A stretch of 64,000 bases of DNA from Streptomyces sp. NRRL B-1140 (GCF_001280065.1 NZ_LGEA01000162.1:62001-126000); one strand, 5' to 3'. Shown: positions 25,112 to 34,084, counted from the first letter of the stretch. Notes: generated from the sequence alone by a model not told the origin. Made by a program: numbers and translations.

Positions 25112-26815
25112 TCATGCGGTGGGGCTGGTCAGGGCGGCCAGGGGGAGTTCCAGGCGGACCTCCGTGCCCTGGGAGTGACCGCCGCGGCCGATGCGGATGC
25201 GGGCGCCGACCGAGGCGGCTCGTTCGACCATGCCGACCAGGCCGAAGTGGCCCGCTCGGCGGAGTTGTTCGAGGGTGGTGCCGGGCGGGAGGCCGCGGCC
25301 GTCGTCGTAGACGCTGATGCGGAGCAGGTCGCCGTGGACGCCCGCGCTGACGTCGACGCGGGTGGGGTGGGCGTGGCGTTGGGCGTTCTCCATGGCTTCC
25401 GAGGCGATGGTGAGGAGCTGGCGGGCCACGGCCGGGGGGACGGGGGGCACGGCGTGGGCGCCGGTGGGGCGGTAGACCGCCGGGAGGCCGGTGCGGGTGG
25501 CGAAGTCGCGTGTCCGGGCGGCGAGTTCGACCAGGACGTCCGTGGTCTGGGACGGGTCCGACTCGCGGCGGAGGTCGGCCAGGAGTTCCCGGGATTCCGC
25601 GGCGGCCCGGCGGGCCGAGCGGGCGACCAGTGCGGCCTGCCGGCTCACCAGGTCCGGGTCCATGCGGTCGGCGTTCGCCGAGGTGGTCAGGCCGTCGGCG
25701 GCCAGGGCCACGCCGTGCAGGGTCTTCGCGACCGAGTCGTGCATCTCGCGGGCCAGGCGGGCTCGTTCGGCACTGACCGCTTCCGTCACGGCGAGCCGGG
25801 CCTGGACGGTGGTGAGGGCCTGGGTGGCCGCGCCGAAGCGGAGCATGAGGTTGCGCAGGCTGGAGCCGACGGCGCCGGCGATGACGCAGAGGCCGGGCAG
25901 GAGGGCGGACTCGGTGATGCCGGGTGCCGGGTCCTGCTGTGCCGCGTGGATGAGAAGCAGGAGGAGTGCCTGCAACGAGGCGAACACCGCCGCGCCGCGC
26001 CAGCCGTAGACCAGGCCTGCCAGGAGGGGGGTGCAGACGCTGACGTAGGCGAGGGTGCTGTCGGGGCCGGCGGCGATGAGGAGCAGGGCGCCGAACAGGG
26101 TGTCCACGGCGAGGAGGGAGGGGTGGCGCAGGAGGAGGGGGCCGAAGCGTTCCCAGTCCCGGAAGAGGACGTAGGAGGTCATGAAGGTGACGACCACGGC
26201 CGCGCCGACGAGGCGGGTGGGCAGGCCCTCGTTCGCGTTGACGAGTGCGGTGGGGGTGGCGAGGGCGATCATGGCCAGGCGGAAGCCGAAGACCTGCCGG
26301 CACATGGCCTGGAGGGCGTTGACCTGGATGTCGATCGCGGGACCGGTGGGATGGGTGCTGCCCTTGTCTTCGGCCGGGAGCCGGTTCCCGGCCGCACCGG
26401 CCGGGCCGCGGCCGTCGTCGGGCGCGGGTGGCCCCTGGGGGAACGCTGCGGCGGATCGGTCGCGCAATGAGGATCCCGGCGCACCGTTCGCGTTCGCCTC
26501 CGGTGCGCTGCCCGCGGGCGTCGGCGCAGGCGTCGGCGTCGGGCCCGGTGCTCCGGCGTCCGCCGAGGCCCCCCGCGGCATCCCTGGCTTCTGCCGTCCA
26601 CCCCCCTTGATCCGCAGCGTCGGCTCGCCGCCCACCGCCGCCTCCCACCCCGGTGGCAGCGCGGGCGTCACCGATGTCACCGGTACGTCCGGGGCACCCG
26701 TGCGGACATGCGCCGGCAGCACGGTCCCCGCCGGAGGCGTCGTGATCTCCGGTGTCTGGTCGGCCCGGCGGCGGCGACGGCCCAGCAGCCTCGTCCGCTC
26801 CCCTGTCATCGACAT
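25112..26815 (-). CDS. NarL-type sensor histidine kinase of the Tad locus
   Basis: 567 residues. A long, Pro/Ala/Gly-rich cytoplasmic N-terminus (about 1-165) precedes some six membrane helices (about 175-310). The HisKA_3 dimerisation box ERARLAREMHDSVAKTLHG holds the phospho-accepting His, and an HATPase domain follows with ASEAMENAQRHAHP and YDDGRGLPPG, GHFGLVGMVERA. The proline-rich N-terminus is odd for this class. Its gene is 16 bp downstream of tadC and 34 bp upstream of the response regulator, so it is transcribed with the secretion machinery. Confidence 0.92.
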   Translation of the reverse strand: MSMTGERTRLLGRRRRRADQTPEITTPPAGTVLPAHVRTGAPDVPVTSVTPALPPGWEAAVGGEPTLRIKGGGRQKPGMPRGASADAGAPGPTPTPAPTPAGSAPEANANGAPGSSLRDRSAAAFPQGPPAPDDGRGPAGAAGNRLPAEDKGSTHPTGPAIDIQVNALQAMCRQVFGFRLAMIALATPTALVNANEGLPTRLVGAAVVVTFMTSYVLFRDWERFGPLLLRHPSLLAVDTLFGALLLIAAGPDSTLAYVSVCTPLLAGLVYGWRGAAVFASLQALLLLLIHAAQQDPAPGITESALLPGLCVIAGAVGSSLRNLMLRFGAATQALTTVQARLAVTEAVSAERARLAREMHDSVAKTLHGVALAADGLTTSANADRMDPDLVSRQAALVARSARRAAAESRELLADLRRESDPSQTTDVLVELAARTRDFATRTGLPAVYRPTGAHAVPPVPPAVARQLLTIASEAMENAQRHAHPTRVDVSAGVHGDLLRISVYDDGRGLPPGTTLEQLRRAGHFGLVGMVERAASVGARIRIGRGGHSQGTEVRLELPLAALTSPTA

Positions 26816-26831
26816 GCCCGTCGCCCCTCCC

Positions 26832-27719
26832 CTACTTCCCCGTGACCGAGCCGAAGTCCGTGCCCGAGCCGAGGATCAGGCCGGCGCCGAGCAGGAGCAT
26901 GGTGGCCGGGACCATGAAGGTCGTGATCATCATCGTGGCCTTGGGGACGGCCCGGGCGGCCTTGCGGCGGGCGTTCTGCGCGTCCGTGCGACGCATGTCC
27001 TTGGCGAGGGACACCAGCGTGTCGACGATCGGCGCGCCCAGTTCCTCCCCCTGCTGCAGCGCCGTCACGAACATGGCGACCTGCTCGGAGTCGTTGCGAC
27101 GGCGCAGTTCCGCGAAGGCCTGGCGGCGGCTCATGCCGAGGTCCATCTGGCGCAGGGTGATGCGCAGTTCGTCGGCCCAGGGGCCCTCGTAGCGGGAGGC
27201 GACCCGGTCCAGCGCCTGGCGGAAGCCGAGGCCCGCGCTCACCACGACCGCCAGGACGTCCAGGAAGTCCGGCAGGGTCCGCTCGATGACGTCCTTGCGG
27301 ATGCGGATCGCCGACCAGATGCCGACCTCCGTCCAGAACGCGCCGAAGGCCAGCAGGAGCAGGGCGACCAGCAGTTGGCCGCGCATGAGGAAGACGAGGA
27401 AGCCGACGGCTCCCAGGAAGCCGTAGACGGCGCGCCGTGCCGCGTACCGGTCGATCGTCAGGCCGCCGGGATTGCCCGCGAGGTCGATTTTGCGGCGGTA
27501 CTTCGCCACCTGTTTGGGGCCCATCAGGCGCAGGACGGCGGGCGCGTAGCGCATGCCCATGCGGTCGATGAGGGAGTCGACCGCGCCGGTGCGGGTGGAG
27601 CCGACCTCCAGGGCGAGTGCGAGGTCGCCGGGCAGTTTGGCCTCCGCGCGGTACATGCGGATGCCGGCGAAGACGCCCCAGACACTGAGGCCCGTCAGCA
27701 GGGCGAGCAGCAGTCCCAT
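26832..27719 (-). CDS. TadC-like type II secretion F domain protein
   Basis: 295 residues. Membrane helices at the N-terminus, around 85-130 and at the C-terminus flank cytoplasmic T2SSF segments; GLGFRQALDRVASRYEGPWADEL and QQGEELGAPIVDTLVSLAKDMR are typical. With TadB it forms the inner-membrane platform turned by the TadA ATPase. AGGAGA precedes the ATG at 27719. Neighbours TadB (16 bp away) and the histidine kinase are co-directional. Confidence 0.92.
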   Translation of the reverse strand: MGLLLALLTGLSVWGVFAGIRMYRAEAKLPGDLALALEVGSTRTGAVDSLIDRMGMRYAPAVLRLMGPKQVAKYRRKIDLAGNPGGLTIDRYAARRAVYGFLGAVGFLVFLMRGQLLVALLLLAFGAFWTEVGIWSAIRIRKDVIERTLPDFLDVLAVVVSAGLGFRQALDRVASRYEGPWADELRITLRQMDLGMSRRQAFAELRRRNDSEQVAMFVTALQQGEELGAPIVDTLVSLAKDMRRTDAQNARRKAARAVPKATMMITTFMVPATMLLLGAGLILGSGTDFGSVTGK

Positions 27720-27735
27720 GGTTGTCTCCTGGCTC

Positions 27736-28680
27736 TCAGACGTCGATGCGGGACAGGCGGCGGATGAGGACGAAGCCCACGGCGTACAGCGAGAAGGCGA
27801 TGATGACCGCCGCCTGGCCGAAGGCGGAGCCGGTCATGCGGTCCAGGGCGCCGTCCTTCACCCCGTTCATCAGGAACAGGGAGCCGACGCCGAGGACGGG
27901 GACGGCGTACGAGGTCATGTTGACCTGGGAGAGCTGGGTGCGGACCTCGCGCCGGGTCTCCTTGCGCTCCTCCAGCGTCTCGGTGAGGTTGCGCAGGGCG
28001 CTGACCACCTGGCCACCGGCCCGGTTGGACAGGACCAGGGTGGTGACGAGGACGACCAGTTCGCGGGAGGGGAGGCGGTCGGCCAGTTCGCCCAGCGCGT
28101 CGTCCATCGAGGCGCCGACCGCCAGCTGGTTCGACACTTTGCCGAGTTCCTCGCCTGCCGGGGCCTCCATCTCCTCCGCGGCCATGCCGATCGCGGTGCG
28201 CAGGGCGAGGCCCGCCTGGGTGGCGTTGGCGAGGATCCGGGCCATCTCCGGGAGCTGGTTGATGAACTTCTCGATGCGTTTCTGGCGTTGCCAGTTGAGG
28301 AACTGCACGGCGACCCCGATGCCCAGCAGTCCGGCGAGCGGGCCGAAGAACGGTGCCAGCGCCGCCTGGCCGATCAGCCACAGGCCCGCGACAGTGGCGA
28401 GCATGTAGACGAAGAACTCACCCGGGGTGATGTCCAGGCCGGTCGCCGCCAGACGCAGTTCCAGTTTCTTGCCGAGCCTGGTGCGCCGCAGACGGCGGTC
28501 GATGCCGCGGAAGTTGCGGCGCCGGCCGCCGGCCTCGATGTGTCCGGTGGCGGACAGGCGGTCGACCAGGGCCTGGCGTTGTGCCTTGCCCATGGCGTAG
28601 GAGTGCAGGCCGACGACCACGAGGGCGCAGGTCAGCAGAGTGACGCCGGTGGTGAGCGTGATGAGCGTGTGCAGTTCCAT
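27736..28680 (-). CDS. TadB-like type II secretion F domain protein
   Basis: 314 residues with the same membrane-cytoplasm-membrane layout as TadC. An N-terminal helix (about 7-27) is followed by a basic cytoplasmic segment, then T2SSF motifs such as LPEMARILANATQAGLALRTAI and LVVLVTTLVLSNRAGGQVVSAL and two C-terminal helices. It is the inner-membrane platform partner of TadC. It lies 9 bp behind tadA. Confidence 0.93.
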   Translation of the reverse strand: MELHTLITLTTGVTLLTCALVVVGLHSYAMGKAQRQALVDRLSATGHIEAGGRRRNFRGIDRRLRRTRLGKKLELRLAATGLDITPGEFFVYMLATVAGLWLIGQAALAPFFGPLAGLLGIGVAVQFLNWQRQKRIEKFINQLPEMARILANATQAGLALRTAIGMAAEEMEAPAGEELGKVSNQLAVGASMDDALGELADRLPSRELVVLVTTLVLSNRAGGQVVSALRNLTETLEERKETRREVRTQLSQVNMTSYAVPVLGVGSLFLMNGVKDGALDRMTGSAFGQAAVIIAFSLYAVGFVLIRRLSRIDV

Positions 28681-28689
28681 CGGTCGGTC

Positions 28690-30027
28690 CTACCTGGCTT
28701 CTCGGGTGGCTAGCTGGTCCGCCGACTGAGCGATGCCGAACGCCTGGGGAAGGGGCTGGCTCGCCATGTAGAGGCGGTCGGCGGTGCGGCGTGGGAGCGG
28801 GAAGTACTCGAAGGCTCCGTGGATGCGGCCGTCGGAGGTCATGGGCCGCGCGTGGAAGCGGGCGACCGTGACCAGGCGGTACGGGTCGCTGCCGTGGCTG
28901 TCCATCAGCGCGATCTCGGTGATGCGGCGGGCGCCGTCCGCGAACCGGGTCAGCTGCACGATGACGTCGACCGCACTGTTGATCTGGTCGTGCAGCGCCA
29001 CGAAGGGGATCTCCACGTCCGACATGGACGCCAGGGTTTGCAGGCGCATCAGCGCGTCCTCGGCGCTGTTGGCGTGGACGGTGGCGAGCGAGCCGTCGTG
29101 GCCGGTCGACATCGCCTGGAGCATGTCGAGGGACTCGCCGCCGCGGACCTCACCGACGACGATCCGGTCGGGTCGCATGCGCAGCGAGTTGCGGACCAGG
29201 TCGCGGATCGTCACCTGGCCCTTGCCCTCGACGTTCGGCGGGCGCGACTCCAGGCGGATCACATGCGGCTGCTGGAGCTGGAGTTCGGCGGAGTCCTCGA
29301 TGGTGATGATGCGTTCGCCCTGCGGAATGAGCCCCGACAGGGCGTTCAGCAGGGTCGTCTTGCCGGTGCCGGTCGCGCCGGAGACGATGATGTTGAACTT
29401 TGCCTGCACCAGGCCCGCCAGCAGGTACAGCATGTGCTCGTCGAGCGAGCCGAGGCCGATCAGTTCCTGGAGCGTGAAGGAGCGCGGGAAGCGGCGGATG
29501 GTGAGGGTGGCGCCGGTCAGGGACAGCGGCGGGATGATGACGTTGACGCGTTCGCCGGAGGGCAGGCGGGCGTCGACCATCGGGTTGGACTCGTCCACGC
29601 GGCGGTTGACGGTGGACACGATCCGCTCGATCGTCTGCATGAGCTGGTCGTTGGAGGCGAAGCGCAGGGGCAGTTGCTCGACCCGGCCGCCGCGCTCCAC
29701 GAAGATCGCGTCCGGGCCGTTCACCATGATCTCCGTGATGGACGCGTCCTCCAGGAGCGGTTCCAGGATGCCGAGGCCGAGGGCCTCGTCGACCACCCTG
29801 CGGATCAGCTGCGAGCGTTCCACCGTCGACAGGACCGGGCCCTCGCGGCTGATGATGTGGCCGAGCACCCGCTCCAGCCGGGCCCTGCGCTCGGCTGCGG
29901 CCAGCGAACTCATCTCCGCGAGGTCGATCTCCTCCAGGAGCTTGGCCCGGTAGGAGGTGACCAGGTGGCCGTCCTCGCCCCGGTTGCCGTTCTCCTCGGG
30001 GGTGTTGATGCGTGCTCGCAGGCTCAT
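28690..30027 (-). CDS. TadA/CpaF pilus assembly ATPase
   Basis: 445 residues, a secretion NTPase of the GspE/VirB11 superfamily. The N-terminal domain carries LEPLLEDASITEIMVNGPD. The ATPase core has Walker A GATGTGKTTLLNAL, the Asp box TIEDSAELQL, Walker B-like VVGEVRGGESLDMLQA and the His box STGHDGSLATVHAN. It powers Flp pilus extension and probably any export through this machine. Start ATG at 30027 with AAGGAG upstream. Confidence 0.96.
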   Translation of the reverse strand: MSLRARINTPEENGNRGEDGHLVTSYRAKLLEEIDLAEMSSLAAAERRARLERVLGHIISREGPVLSTVERSQLIRRVVDEALGLGILEPLLEDASITEIMVNGPDAIFVERGGRVEQLPLRFASNDQLMQTIERIVSTVNRRVDESNPMVDARLPSGERVNVIIPPLSLTGATLTIRRFPRSFTLQELIGLGSLDEHMLYLLAGLVQAKFNIIVSGATGTGKTTLLNALSGLIPQGERIITIEDSAELQLQQPHVIRLESRPPNVEGKGQVTIRDLVRNSLRMRPDRIVVGEVRGGESLDMLQAMSTGHDGSLATVHANSAEDALMRLQTLASMSDVEIPFVALHDQINSAVDVIVQLTRFADGARRITEIALMDSHGSDPYRLVTVARFHARPMTSDGRIHGAFEYFPLPRRTADRLYMASQPLPQAFGIAQSADQLATREAR

Positions 30028-30052
30028 GAGTGCGGGGCTCCTTGCTCGTCGC

Positions 30053-30412
30053 TCAGTGGTCGCGCGGCATCGTGGCGGTCTTACGGGCTGTTCCGAAGTC
30101 GTCCTTGCCCGGGAAGACCGACGGGATGGTGATCTCGGCTGTGACCGTGACCTCGTCCCCGCCGGTCGGCGCCGAGCAGCTCGTCCCGTCTGCCAGCCAA
30201 CTGCTCACCGCCGCCCTGCAGTCGGCCTCGGACGGGCCGTCCAGTGACGCGCTGCGCGCCCCCGTCCTGGCCGCCGTGCCCGCCTGCTGGGCGGTGTAGG
30301 CGATCAGGCCGAGCTGCACGGCCCCCAGGGCGACGATCAGCAGGATCGGCAGGAAGCCGATGTACTCGATGGCGACCTGGCCGCGGTCGCGGCCCTTGCG
30401 ACGTCCGGTCAT
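30053..30412 (-). CDS. TadE family pseudopilin (1)
   Basis: 119 residues. The N-terminal prepilin-like segment RDRGQVAIEYIGFLPILLIVAL leads into an extracytoplasmic domain with two cysteines (DCRAAV, TSCSAP). TadE/TadF pseudopilins form the assembly tip or initiation complex. The ATG at 30412 overlaps the preceding TadE stop by 4 bp. Confidence 0.9.
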   Translation of the reverse strand: MTGRRKGRDRGQVAIEYIGFLPILLIVALGAVQLGLIAYTAQQAGTAARTGARSASLDGPSEADCRAAVSSWLADGTSCSAPTGGDEVTVTAEITIPSVFPGKDDFGTARKTATMPRDH

Positions 30413-30804
30413 CGCGGTTTCGCCTCCTCGACCGCCCCGGCGTGGCCGTGGACCGTGAACCCGAAGGACAGCGTGCCGGGGAAGAGGACCGGGACCTCCA
30501 GGTCCACGTCCGCTGTCACGTATCCCGAGCCGCCGCAGGTCACCTCGGCCCCGGAACGCCACGCGTCCGACAGGTGCTCGAGCCCGGCCGCCTCGCACAC
30601 CCCCTGCCGCACGCCCCGCTCCGCCGCCGTCCCCTGCCGGACGGCCTCGTCCGCGGCGTTGCCCGCGAGGATGTACGTGTAGCCGACGAGGACGGCCTGC
30701 CACAGGGCGATCAGCGTCACGATGATCGTCGGTGTCATCCCGAGGAACTCGATCGTCACCTGGCCCTTGTCCCGCTCCCACCGCTCTCCTGAAGGCACCC
30801 TCAC
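30409..30804 (-). CDS. TadE family pseudopilin (2)
   Basis: 131 residues. The KGQVTIEFLGMTPTIIVTLIAL segment is again a TadE-type prepilin helix, with the E at position 5 after the processing Gly. The extracytoplasmic part has two cysteines (GVCEAAG, VTCGGSG). GTG start overlapping the TadZ stop (GTGA), and its own stop overlaps the next TadE gene; the three are translationally coupled. Confidence 0.9.
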   Translation of the reverse strand: MRVPSGERWERDKGQVTIEFLGMTPTIIVTLIALWQAVLVGYTYILAGNAADEAVRQGTAAERGVRQGVCEAAGLEHLSDAWRSGAEVTCGGSGYVTADVDLEVPVLFPGTLSFGFTVHGHAGAVEEAKPR

Positions 30805-32033
30805 CCCTCCTTCCTCCGCCGAAAGCCCACCGCCCCCCGGCCCCCCTTCTGGGCACCGTCAGGGGCCTTGACCAGTCCCAGCTCCCCCGCCAGTCCCCAC
30901 AGGGCCTGCTTCACGGAGCTCTTGTTCTCCAGTTCGTGGATGCGGCCCGCGTCCACGACGCTCTGCAGTTCCTTGAAGTTGGCGGGGACCACGGTCGCCG
31001 CCACCGCCGTGCCGGTGATCTTCTGGATGAGGGGCGGCTGGATCTCCGTACCGCGCGAGTGCCGGTTGACGACGACGGTCGTCTCCTCGGCCTTGCGGAT
31101 CTGCAGCCGGTCCCACATCCGCACGGCCCGTTTCGCGCCCCGTACGGCGACCACGTCCGGCGTGGTGACGAGCAGGGCCCGGTCGGCCATCTCCACGGCC
31201 GCCGCGCCGGCGCCGCCGAGCTGGGCGCCGCAGTCGATGACGACGACCTCGTAGCGCGAGCGCAGGGCGCTGACGATCTGCCGGGCGGCGCGGTCGGTGA
31301 CGTCCTCGCCGCGTTCCCCTTCGGCGGGGGCGAGGAGCAGGGCGAGGCCGGTGTCGTGGCGGAAGACAGCGTCGGCGAGGACGCGCGGGGAGATGTCGGT
31401 GATGGCGGCGAGGTCGACGACGGAGCGGCGGAACTGCACGTCCAGGTAGGAGGCGATGTCGCCGGTCTGGAGGTCCATGTCGACCAGGGCGGTGCCGCGG
31501 CCGGAGGCCTGGGCGGCGAGGGCCAGCTGGATCGCGGTGAGGGTGGCCCCGGCGCCGCCCTTGGCGCCGCTGACGGTGACGACGGTGCCGCCGACGCCGG
31601 TGAAGACGTCGCCGCCTGCACCCAGGTGACGTCGTACGCCGGTGGACCACTGGGCGACGGCCTGGACGCGGCTGGCGAGTTCCTCGTAGCCGAGGGGCAG
31701 GGCGACCAGGCCGCGGGCGCCGTAGTCCATGGCGGCCTGGAAGAGGCCGGGGCTCGCGTCGGAGGTGACGAGGATGACGCCGACGGCCGGGAAGCGCAGG
31801 GCCACTTCGCGGATCAGTTCCAGCGCCGGCACGGGGCCGATCCGCTCGTGGACGATCACGACCTCCGGCAGCTCGTCGACCGACTCGGCGGCGAGGCGCG
31901 CGAGGGTGTCGATGAGCTGGGTGGAGTCGACCACGGGGGCGACGGGCTCGGCGTCCGGGAGCTGGCTGAGCAGTGTCGTGACGGACCGGACCGCGTCCGT
32001 GTCACCGACTGCCGGGAGGATCCTCGTGGGCAT
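30801..32033 (-). CDS. TadZ/CpaE-like MinD-family protein
   Basis: 410 residues. The atypical receiver-like N-terminal domain (about 1-125) and a MinD/ParA-fold C-terminal domain (about 145-395) match TadZ/CpaE, which places the pilus machine in the cell. The deviant Walker A reads SGAKGGAGATLTA, so the Lys-Ser/Thr of KGGxGK[ST] is replaced by Ala-Thr and only the first Lys is kept. LVDMDLQTGDIASYL and VVIDCGAQ supply Walker A' and B-like parts. ATP hydrolysis may be lost. ATG at 32033. Confidence 0.88.
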   Translation of the reverse strand: MPTRILPAVGDTDAVRSVTTLLSQLPDAEPVAPVVDSTQLIDTLARLAAESVDELPEVVIVHERIGPVPALELIREVALRFPAVGVILVTSDASPGLFQAAMDYGARGLVALPLGYEELASRVQAVAQWSTGVRRHLGAGGDVFTGVGGTVVTVSGAKGGAGATLTAIQLALAAQASGRGTALVDMDLQTGDIASYLDVQFRRSVVDLAAITDISPRVLADAVFRHDTGLALLLAPAEGERGEDVTDRAARQIVSALRSRYEVVVIDCGAQLGGAGAAAVEMADRALLVTTPDVVAVRGAKRAVRMWDRLQIRKAEETTVVVNRHSRGTEIQPPLIQKITGTAVAATVVPANFKELQSVVDAGRIHELENKSSVKQALWGLAGELGLVKAPDGAQKGGRGAVGFRRRKEG

Positions 32034-32042
32034 GGCAGCCTC

Positions 32043-32750
32043 TCACTTGTCCTTCGCGAGTTCGTACGTCCGGTCCTTCTCGGGGACGGTGGTGTCGCTG
32101 CCGGGCGCGACGAGGGCGAGGCGCACGCGCTTGGCGAACGACTCGGCGTAGGTGATGCGCTGGGCGTCGAGGGCGGACAGGGCGAAGGTGATCGGGACGC
32201 CGTCGGTGGGCTGCTGGGTGCGGTTGCTCTCCTCGGGTTCCAGCGCGGTGAGTTCGCCGACGTCGAGGACCTTGGCGTCGGTGACGATGATCTTCGACTG
32301 GTCGGGGTCGCCCTCGCGGGCGCCCTCGAAGGTGGCGTAGACGTTGACCGAGGCGCCGGGCGTGATCTTGCCGGCCACGCCGGTCGCCGCGTCGATCATG
32401 ATGGCGACCTCCTGCTGGCCGGGCTGGAGGGCCGGCCGGCGGACGATCATGTCGGACTGGAGCAGGGAGCCCGCGCGCAGCGTGGTGACGGCGATCTTGC
32501 CCTGTATCTCCCGCAGGTCGGTGACCGCGTTGTCGGACAGCCACCGTTCGGGCATCTTGATCTTCTCGAACTGGCCCGTGGTGAGGGTGGTGTAGGGCTG
32601 CACCTCGGACTTGAGCCGGTAGGCGGTGACCTCGGGGCCGACCTTCGACTCCACGTCGCTGATGACGGAGAGCACGCCGGCGAAGGCGCCGAGGGCGCAG
32701 ACGACCGACAGGAGCAGGAGAATCACGCCGCGGCGCTGACGGGAGTTCAT
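32043..32750 (-). CDS. CpaB/RcpC-like SAF domain pilus protein
   Basis: 235 residues. An N-terminal membrane anchor (about 8-30) is followed by a SAF domain (VTAYRLKSEVQPYTTLTTGQF to LRAGSLLQSDMIVRR) and an RcpC-type beta domain containing ITPGASVNVYATFEG. CpaB proteins are assembly components of the Tad machine on the outside of the membrane. The TadZ gene follows after 9 bp. Confidence 0.9.
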   Translation of the reverse strand: MNSRQRRGVILLLLSVVCALGAFAGVLSVISDVESKVGPEVTAYRLKSEVQPYTTLTTGQFEKIKMPERWLSDNAVTDLREIQGKIAVTTLRAGSLLQSDMIVRRPALQPGQQEVAIMIDAATGVAGKITPGASVNVYATFEGAREGDPDQSKIIVTDAKVLDVGELTALEPEESNRTQQPTDGVPITFALSALDAQRITYAESFAKRVRLALVAPGSDTTVPEKDRTYELAKDK

Positions 32751-32820
32751 GAACCGGACAACCTCGTTGGGGATATCGGTCGAGCGGGATCGGAACAGTG
32801 CTGACGAGCGGTGTCAGGCC

Positions 32821-33687
32821 TCAGCCGACGGCCGTTCGGCTCTCGAGCTGCTGGTGGGGCGGGCTGTCGTGGACGGGTGGCAGGGCCGAGCAGAACACGC
32901 AGCGGTCTCCGATGACGTCGATGCCGCACCAGTGGCACCGGCTGCGCCGCACGGAGGTGACCAGCTGGTAGAGGACTGAGAGGTCGGGCAGGTAGCTGCA
33001 GAACTCGACGAGCCTGCCGGTGCCCCACCAGCCGGGTGATTCGGCCGGGAGCGGGGTCTCGCGCAGCCCCTGCACCTTCCAGGAGGGGGCGAGGGTGCCG
33101 GTGACCCAGTCGGCGGGGAGCTGGCCCTTGGCGAGAAGCATCCAGGTGCCGAACTCGGGGCCGGGCAGCTGCGCTTCGGGGGTGATCCTCACGAGGTGCG
33201 GCTCGGGGTGGGCCAGGACGCCGAACTGGCTGCCGGGCACCCAGGACTTGGCATGCGACTTCAGGCCGACGGGCACGCGGTCGAGGCGGGTGACGGAGTT
33301 CAGCAGCGCGCCCGCGTGGATGTAGTGCACGAGCAGCCGGCCGGCGGAGGCGAGCACGCCGGGGCTGATGTCACAGGAGGCGAGTTGCCGTAACTGGCGG
33401 GCCAGAACGGCCAGTCCCAGGGGTGGCAGGTCCGGCCGGAACAGGGCGATGCGGTCGCTTTCCATGAGGGAGCGCAGGGTGTGCAGCCGTCGCTGCACCG
33501 CGGTGGGCGCGGCCTGCGAGCAGACCACGATCACATGCCCGTGGTGCTCGATCAGGGCCTGCATCTCGGCCAGCGCCTGCTCCAGGGGGCGCCGGTCGAC
33601 GTCCCGCAGCACGACGGCGGGCAGGGTGCGTTCGTCCTGTGGTGGCAGCGCCATGTCGGCGCTGGTCACGGCAATGGCAGTTGGCAC
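32821..33687 (-). CDS. Hypothetical protein with C-terminal zinc ribbon, first gene of the Tad locus
   Basis: 288 residues, GTG start behind GGGGAG. No family recognised. The N-terminal 100 residues resemble a Rossmann-like domain (HVIVVCSQAAPTAVQRRLHTL). The middle is a mixed soluble domain with an Arg-rich end, and near the C-terminus CHWCGIDVIGDRCVFC is a four-cysteine zinc ribbon. Genes like it stand at the head of tad operons in other Streptomyces, as far as I recall. It could be a regulator or a factor tied to the machine. Its promoter lies in the 397 bp up to the chitinase. Confidence 0.7.
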   Translation of the reverse strand: MPTAIAVTSADMALPPQDERTLPAVVLRDVDRRPLEQALAEMQALIEHHGHVIVVCSQAAPTAVQRRLHTLRSLMESDRIALFRPDLPPLGLAVLARQLRQLASCDISPGVLASAGRLLVHYIHAGALLNSVTRLDRVPVGLKSHAKSWVPGSQFGVLAHPEPHLVRITPEAQLPGPEFGTWMLLAKGQLPADWVTGTLAPSWKVQGLRETPLPAESPGWWGTGRLVEFCSYLPDLSVLYQLVTSVRRSRCHWCGIDVIGDRCVFCSALPPVHDSPPHQQLESRTAVG

Positions 33688-34084
33688 GCGCAGCTCCCCG
33701 TTTCCCCATGCCGGTCGGAACGCCGGGTGTCACTCCGGCGCACCGTGTCGACTTCACTGCGTGACTACCTCAGCACTGTATCCACGCCTCTGTGACCGGA
33801 GAACAGCCTTTGTGTAGCTGGAGCGCAACTGCCGTTGCACAAGAGGCGTCAAAACGGGGCAGGTTGAGCATCTCGCCGGTCGCCCGGGCGAGCCCGGGGC
33901 GCTTCCCGGCGGGGGTCAGGAGTGACGGTGGACCTCCGGGCGGGGCCTGCGGTCCACGCCTGACGCGGCGCCATCCTCCCGGCCTCCCGCCCGGCCGCCC
34001 GGACGGGCCGCACGGCGGGGCCGCCGCTCGAGCAGTTGGTCTGGACCTCTTGACAGGCGCTTTGGTCTGGACCATTTTCTTGTC
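33688..34084. promoter_or_regulatory. Divergent region between Tad operon and chitinase
   Basis: 397 bp. On the left it carries the promoter of the Tad operon. A small perfect hairpin (GCAAC at 33825-33829 with GTTGC at 33834-33838) lies about 140 bp upstream of the first gene. The right 50 bp hold the chitinase promoter, described separately. No gene is evident in between. Confidence 0.55.
34036..34073 (+). promoter_or_regulatory. Chitinase promoter with two 12-bp direct repeats
   Basis: TTGGTCTGGACC occurs at 34036-34047 and again, identically, at 34062-34073. A perfect -35 hexamer TTGACA (34050-34055) lies between them. Paired 12-bp direct repeats of this TGGTC-N2-GACC type are known at Streptomyces chitinase promoters, where they mediate chitin induction and glucose repression; related sequences are bound by DasR-linked regulators. 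Confidence 0.88.
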
